From the NCBI GenBank assembly GCA_004335835.1, contig RWJK01000683.1, positions 1-12,100 of the forward strand: 12,100 nucleotides of DNA, in the 5' to 3' direction. The translations under genes and the position numbers were made by a program. This stretch comes from Scenedesmus sp. ARA3. Taxonomy: Eukaryota > Chlorophyta > Chlorophyceae > Sphaeropleales > Scenedesmaceae. Within the stretch, counting starts at the first letter, position 1. Each line of letters opens with the position of its first letter. Under the pieces are notes generated by a model, which saw nothing but the letters and a program-made list of their open reading frames with translations, had not been told where the DNA came from and did not search any database. This document shows positions 9,040 to 12,100 of this stretch, piece after piece.

Positions 9040-9291
9040 GTTAAACTGCGCCGCGCTAAAAATAATAGCTTTAGCAGGCACCGCCTCCCTGCGCCTGCAA
9101 AGCGCCTCAAAGTGCTACGATATCACCACAAATTTATTGTGCAGCCCCAGAACCGTCCTGCTCGCTACAAGTTGCCTGTGGCAGCTCTGTCACCAGCTGC
9201 TGCCAGTGCAGTGCTAAAGATGGATTACCAAAGTGGTCGCCGCTGCCCGTATGGCCCTGAAAATGATACTATAGCCGATCAGTTATTTTGA
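9040..9291 (+). CDS. Open, basic, terminal-exon-like stretch
   Basis: After CACATTAG, 83 codons run without a stop to TGA 9289-9291, rich in Arg/Lys early (VKLRRAKNN, KRLKVLRYHHKF) and ending ENDTIADQLF. There is no internal early ATG, so it could only be a 3' exon. The upstream TAG gives a weak acceptor in phase 0. Length alone is not decisive at this base composition, and a second frame (9014-9217) is also open. Treat as possible only. Confidence 0.17.
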   Translation, partial: VKLRRAKNNSFSRHRLPAPAKRLKVLRYHHKFIVQPQNRPARYKLPVAALSPAAASAVLKMDYQSGRRCPYGPENDTIADQLF

Positions 9292-9577
9292 ACACGAAGC
9301 AACATACGGAGGGAGCTTGTCACTTTGCGGACCGGAGACCTGGTCAACCTCGCTGCCGTGTTTATCGCCGTGTGCAGCGCTCGACCGTGAAGCCAGCGTC
9401 CTGTACAGATGCGGATAATTTGTAAGTGGGACTAATGCGAGCAGTAGCAATAAAACAGCAACCTTGGCACCGCAGTAACAGCACCAACTGCACCATGCTG
9501 CATTCGATACCTGGCAGCTCAAAGTGAGGTAAGAATTGTTGACTGTTGCCGTAACAGTTTCCGCGACAATTTTAGCG
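9292..9577. other. Spacer with one strong donor-like site
   Basis: A consensus donor GTAAGT occurs at about 9421-9426 after an open frame from 9294, but I cannot place the exon in a gene. Nothing else is recognised. Confidence 0.3.
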
Positions 9578-10579
9578 ATGCAGATGACCCCTCAAGCTCA
9601 GCAGACGGTCGATGAAGGGGACAGCTGCGACAACTGCATGCGCATGCTCTCTCAACCCGGCCAAGCATGCAGCGACCCGTCTTGACAATCTGTGTATACC
9701 GGTGTGCTGTTTTTGTGTCGTTTGCAAGCGACCTGCGTCGCCCTCTCTTGAAGCCAGGGGATCACTACAGGGACCTGTAGTGCTTCCAGTGCAATGTCAC
9801 CATCCCTGCTATCAAGGCAAAGCCCTCTGTGCAGGCACCAGCAGCAGCAGCAACAGCAGCAGACGACTATGACTGCACACTCGTGGGCGCTCCCTGGACC
9901 CAAGCACCATTGAGGTCAACACTGAGCATGGCCTGACTGCAGCAGTACCCTCAGCAGCAGCAGCAGTAGGGCTGGGTTTTCTGGCAAGAAGATTGCTGCG
10001 CATGCATAGCAGGTGAGGCCTTGCAAGGGATGCCATCAGAATGACGCTTGCCTTGCGTGTTGGGACAGTTGCAGAGCAGGACTACCATTGCAATGCCTGT
10101 GCACGCTCCCACCATCACTGCGTGCGTGCTGGGTCAGTTGCAGTGCAATACTGTCATTGCTGTACATGGTGCGCATGTAGTGTGCTACCTGAGCCGTGCT
10201 AAGTTACTGTACTGTGCCTGCTACTGCACTGTTTGCAGGCAACCGCAACAAAGCTTCCTTGGCAGCACGGCAGCTTGGCACCAGCGTACACTCTGGAATG
10301 CTTTGATGTGGCACATTTTTGCGCATCAAACGGTGCATCTGGCACCACCATCCGAGCTGGGGTTGGCAGCTTATGATCGGCTGGTCAGCAGCAGGTTCAC
10401 ACTGCATTTCAAGCTGTGGGCTGGGAATGGCCCCACCAGCAGCAGCAGAGACCGGCCAGCGAGGTTGACCCACGCCAGCGTAGGCTGTTTGTGAACTGCT
10501 GTGACCAAGCATACAAGTGCGCATTGACCGGAGCGCCTGACGCCGCCATATCGGCTGCGGCTGGCAGCCTTAGCTTCAG
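9578..10579 (+). pseudogene. Exon-like patches of an unrecognised gene, probably broken
   Basis: Patch a (9578-9682) reads MQMTPQAQQTVDEGD and then CDNC and a further Cys. Patch b (9729-9777) reads DLRRPLLKPGDHYRDL and meets TAG at 9778. The same frame resumes at 9781 with CFQC and stays open to 9933, so two CxxC pairs suggest a zinc site. Patch c (9873-10012) is in another frame (SLDPSTIEVNTEHGLTAAVP ... RLLRMHSR) and ends at a good donor, AG/GTGAGG. It joins in phase 2 to patch d (10239-10394, after TTTGCAG): WHQRTLWNALMWHIFAHQTV, then LAPPSELGLAAYDRLV. Patch d joins in phase 2 to patch e (10484-10579): LFVNCCDQAYKCALTGAP. The stop and frame change before patch c suggest decay, or introns I could not place. 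The last three patches are the most gene-like. I do not recognise the protein. Confidence 0.35.
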
Positions 10580-10669
10580 GTGCCAGCAGCTGTTCAACAC
10601 TGCAGCACGGGCGCGGGGCTGGGATGGCCCCACCAGCAGCAGCAGCGACCGCATGCCAGCTTGTTTGAC
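10386..10669 (+). repeat. Two diverged copies of an ~85-bp sequence, each within an apparent intron
   Basis: 10386-10469 and 10584-10669 align along their length: CAGCAGC-GTTCA-CACTGCA at the left, GGGCTGGGA-TGGCCCCACC plus AGCAGCAGCAG in the middle, and GACCG-CCAGC-TT-GAC at the right. Both begin at or next to a phase-2 donor of the exon-like patches above (10395 and 10580) and fall in what would be intron sequence. Confidence 0.65.
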
Positions 10670-10908
10670 ACAACACAGCACACATCCCCAATTCATTGTG
10701 CTGCTACAACTACGCGCTGTGTGCGGATGCTCCGTTGGGTGTTGGGCTAGTGCAGTGTAGCAGCACTGCCCATATGATATGGGCCTTATGGGCAGGAGGC
10801 CTCGTAGCTAGGGTGGTGGTCCTACACTCATTTTGGGACGTTGCCGCCCATCACAGCTGCCAGACGTCTTCCTTGGTGCTGAAAATATATCACCAAAACA
10901 TTCATTGA
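10670..10908 (+). other. Possible 3' end of the broken gene
   Basis: After GTGTAG (ending about 10760) a frame stays open to TGA 10906-10908 and would continue patch e in phase 2 (STAHMIWALWAGGLVARVVV ...). There is no motif to confirm it. A 7-bp stem hairpin, GCCCATA/TATGGGC, lies at 10768-10784 inside it. Confidence 0.15.
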
Positions 10909-11033
10909 TTGATTGGTCGTGGCATGATGCTTATTAGGCCTTTTGGGGCCTCTCCCCAAACATGACAGTTGTCATTTTACATGCTTGGGGACTTCCAGGT
11001 GCCCTAAAATTGCTGCAAATAGCATATATAAAC

Positions 11034-11056
11034 ACAACTCCTGAACCGTCCCACCG
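11034..11056. repeat. 23-bp direct repeat, first copy
   Basis: ACAACTCCTGAACCGTCCCA followed by CCG is identical to 12078-12100 at the right edge of the window. The flanks differ, so this looks like the end or core of an interspersed repeat. Confidence 0.85.
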
Positions 11057-11286
11057 TCGACCTTAAATCCTCCCAGGTTTGCACGTTGTGCCTGTCCTCA
11101 ACGCCACTCTGGCTTGCATGTCACATGCACAACGGTTGTGCATGCATTGCCAACACTGCTCAACACTGCCAAAACACAACAGTGATGCTGGTGCAACATC
11201 AACAAGTAAACTTCGAGCCAGAGCATACTAACAAATCAGCGTTGGCAGCATCACACCCTGCCACCCAGACAGGCCCTGTCACCCTG

Positions 11287-11330
11287 AGGGTGGGACGCTG
11301 TTTCAACCAGGGTGGGACGCTGTTTCAACC
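11287..11330. repeat. Perfect 22-bp tandem duplication
   Basis: AGGGTGGGACGCTGTTTCAA followed by CC occurs twice with no gap (11287-11308, 11309-11330). Confidence 0.9.
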
Positions 11331-11359
11331 AGCCCGGCCATTGACAGGCACCTGCGCAT

Positions 11360-11403
11360 GCGCAGGCAGATAATTTGCCTGCCTGCCTGCGCAGGCAGAT
11401 AAT
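11360..11403. repeat. 15-bp direct repeat with GC-rich palindromes
   Basis: GCGCAGGCAGATAAT occurs at 11360-11374 and 11389-11403. The first copy overlaps the palindrome CCTGCGCATGCGCAGG (11351-11366). The spacer is a CCTG run that can pair with the GCAGGCAG of either copy. Confidence 0.85.
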
Positions 11404-12063
11404 GGTCAGCTGCGGCAGAGCCATTGCATGCAAAGCTTCACCGTGTGTCCAAACGACAAACTTGAGCAACGTTCGAGGTTGAAATGGTGTAAATCGCTTG
11501 TAAAGTTGCTGTCACTCGCACCCGCTCCAAAGGACTTTGCTGCATGCCGGCACTGCTGGCAGCGCTGCCATTGAGAACTTTGGACACCCACCCTAGCTGT
11601 GGTGGAACTGCGGTGTATGCTGAGCTAAAACGTTCCTCAGCAATATAAACCATTGGATCAGCCCTTCATGAGACGAAAGACCTTGAGCTTCGCAACCTCA
11701 AAGCCTGTCATGCTTCTACAGACCGCTCGTTCATGACTGCGCAGAGCTTGGCTCCCGCATCACTATGCAGGGATATTCAAGATCATGCCAACATTTGTAA
11801 CACGTGCTCGAGAAGAAATGCTTGCGCATCGGCCACATTGCGACAGCATTCAAGACGAGGACGGTCACAGCACACGCCGCGGTCGCTGCTGCCTGCGCCG
11901 TTACCCCCTCATCTGGGTATCAAAAGCATTCTAATTAAGTGATATCTCACATTCCGTGGTCCGTTCCCGGACAGCGCGTATGCACCGTCCGCACTGCTGC
12001 TCCTGTCACTCGCCTGGTCACTGTGTCAAAGGGGGCGGAAGGGTTCACGGCCTGCTCAGCTTA
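11404..12063. other. Right-hand spacer, no supported gene
   Basis: A frame open from about 11650 to 11939 on the + strand includes NICNTCSRRNAC but shows no other signature or splice support. Short frames on the minus strand (11251-11653) are overlapping and look incidental. Confidence 0.4.
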
Positions 12064-12100
12064 CGGTGGGGCGGTATACAACTCCTGAACCGTCCCACCG
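12064..12100. repeat. 23-bp repeat, second copy, with a stem
   Basis: The second copy (12078-12100) is cut by the window end. Its last 12 bases, ACCGTCCCACCG, pair with CGGTGGGGCGGT at 12064-12075 apart from one position, forming a hairpin with a 13-base loop. The copy at 11034 lacks this left arm. Confidence 0.75.

Noticed and set aside
11650..11939. Open + strand frame with a CxxC pair near its middle
   Set aside because: No start context, acceptor or further zinc-site residues; a simple open stretch is not enough.
1..12100. CRISPR arrays, prokaryotic operons or phage genes
   Set aside because: No regularly spaced identical repeats, no closely packed genes on one strand and no ribosome binding sites. 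The repeats here are tandem, inverted or isolated pairs.

Overview
The window looks like nuclear DNA from a green alga, most likely a chlorophycean of the Chlamydomonadales type. The reasons are one clearly spliced gene with GT-AG introns, very frequent CAG/CTG triplet runs in introns and spacers, a candidate algal TGTAA polyadenylation signal, low gene density, and a protein whose motifs I associate with an uncharacterised protein family of volvocine algae. Nothing prokaryotic is visible (no operons, no Shine-Dalgarno pattern). The genus cannot be fixed from the sequence alone.

The only confident gene lies on the + strand at 3275-6159. It has five exons (3275-3975, 4462-4549, 4764-4841, 5256-5331, 5957-6159) whose phases agree at all four junctions. 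Joined, they give 381 residues: an N-terminal membrane anchor and a soluble domain with weak resemblance to SAM-dependent (FkbM-like) methyltransferases. Its function is unknown. A short upstream reading frame at 3072-3173, rich in leucine, precedes it.

Positions 1-3071 are intergenic and contain a diverged repeat (240-385) and a 16-bp tandem duplication. Positions 6160-8630 are rich in repeats: a 53-bp-period duplication, several hairpins, a long foldback at 7816-7921, and an element at 7961-8290 that carries a tRNA-like internal promoter box on the minus strand. That element shares patches of sequence with 240-385. A short reading frame with coding-like codons lies on the minus strand at 7453-7605.

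Positions 8634-10908 hold exon-like patches on the + strand: a 40-codon candidate first exon with a good donor, an open terminal-exon-like stretch, and a group of patches at 9578-10579 broken by stops and frame changes. I read the last as an unrecognised gene, either decayed or imperfectly modelled. Two of its apparent introns share a diverged sequence of about 85 bp. Positions 10909-12100 are repeat-rich with no convincing gene. A 23-bp direct repeat occurs at 11034 and again at the right edge.

No pathway links these genes. The window is one intact gene among decaying genes and small repeats.
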